The notes under the pieces: model-generated
The model's input: the letters and a program-made list of their open reading frames with translations, nothing else
Databases searched by the model: none
What the model was told of the DNA's origin: nothing
Assembly: GCF_963666545.1 (NCBI RefSeq)
Contig: NZ_OY762899.1
Coordinates: 3,848,365 to 3,912,364 of the forward strand
Reading direction: 5' to 3'
Length of the DNA: 64,000 bases
Source: an uncultured Bacteroides sp.
GTDB taxonomy: Bacteria > Bacteroidota > Bacteroidia > Bacteroidales > Bacteroidaceae
Translations under genes and position numbers: made by a program
In this document: one piece after another, positions 63,782 through 64,000 of the stretch
How positions within the stretch are numbered: the stretch's first letter is position 1
Layout of the letters: the number at the start of each line of letters is the position of its first letter

Positions 63782-64000
63782 TTATTTTCTAATCCACGTC
63801 AGGCGTTTCCAGAGTCCTTCGAACGGACCGTGCTTGTGGCTCTTCAACCACCAAGAACAGAAAGCCATTTGAAGAAGCACAAAAACAATGCCAAAGATAA
63901 AGCTATAGGTAATGCCCATATATCTGCCAAGGAAGAAGCCCCAATGGTAGAAGAGCAGGGAACCGATGAGCGACTGACCGATGTAATTTGTCATACTCAT
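63782..64000 (-). CDS. DUF418 (YeiB-like) membrane protein, 3' end only
   Basis: The last 72 or so residues of a gene whose start lies beyond 64000. MSMTNYIGQSLIGSLLFYH, two membrane segments and the C-terminal WWLKSHKHGPFEGLWKRLTW are the signature of the DUF418 C-terminal domain of polytopic membrane proteins. The Met at 64000 should not be taken as the start. Function of the family is unclear. Confidence 0.85.
   Translation of the reverse strand: MSMTNYIGQSLIGSLLFYHWGFFLGRYMGITYSFIFGIVFVLLQMAFCSWWLKSHKHGPFEGLWKRLTWIRK

Noticed and set aside
1-64000. tRNA or rRNA genes
   Set aside because: No cloverleaf with TTCGA-type T arm or rRNA signature stretch was noticed on either strand; a covariance search was not possible here.

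Overview
The window looks like chromosome from a gut-type Bacteroides or close Bacteroidaceae relative. The signs are SusC/SusD/SusE/SusF proteins, fimbrillin-like lipoproteins, BACON and DUF5689 proteins, a DUF3836 protein, a Na+-pumping methylmalonyl-CoA decarboxylase operon, and many promoters with the Bacteroides -7 element TAnnTTTG. Base composition and coding style are even throughout. I see no rRNA, tRNA, insertion sequence, phage gene or CRISPR array. Genus is an inference; species cannot be read from this.

Layout. 1-7.2 kb: the 3' end of a beta-glucan type cluster (two GH3 enzymes, a GH63/GH37-like alpha-glucosidase, a GH16 endo-glucanase), meeting an orphan ECF sigma factor tail to tail. 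7.4-22.8 kb: a starch/maltose locus made of GH65 maltose phosphorylase, MFS sugar transporter and LacI regulator on the minus strand, divergent from susC-susD-susE-susF-GH13 amylase on the plus strand. 22.8-29.4 kb: a small EF-hand-like protein, an iron-uptake pair (PepSY protein and siderophore-type TonB receptor) and a class A penicillin-binding protein. 29.5-45.1 kb: a surface and secreted-protein region with a broken gene, three fimbrillin-like lipoproteins (one fused to a DNA/RNA nuclease), ribosomal protein L31 type B, then a five-gene minus operon (BACON lipoprotein, nuclease, endo/exonuclease/phosphatase, TonB receptor, DUF5689 lipoprotein) with a second endo/exonuclease/phosphatase gene divergent from it. 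45.3-50 kb: fructose-bisphosphate aldolase, SusA-like neopullulanase, TPR protein. 50.1-54.7 kb: methylmalonyl-CoA decarboxylase subunits and methylmalonyl-CoA epimerase, the propionate end of succinate fermentation. 54.9-64 kb: GNAT-like protein, small basic protein, a nitroreductase/DUF2520/KdsC/Maf run, a metallophosphoesterase lipoprotein, DUF3836, a large TPR protein and a cut-off DUF418 gene.

How they work together. Starch would be bound and cut at the surface by SusC-F and the lipoprotein amylase, trimmed in the periplasm by SusA, imported as maltose by the MFS carrier and phosphorolysed by GH65. A LacI-type palindrome lies upstream of both susC and the distant susA gene, suggesting one regulon. 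The nuclease region carries four predicted secreted nucleases beside a TonB receptor and reads like a nucleic-acid scavenging locus (inference).

The most unusual signal is non-coding. Two intergenic elements of exactly 167 bp (9891-10057 and 56284-56450) align without a gap. Their ends are conserved, but three internal word slots (two direct, one inverted) sit at identical offsets and carry an entirely different word in each copy. The words change together, so pairing is kept. I do not recognise this element from any named family.
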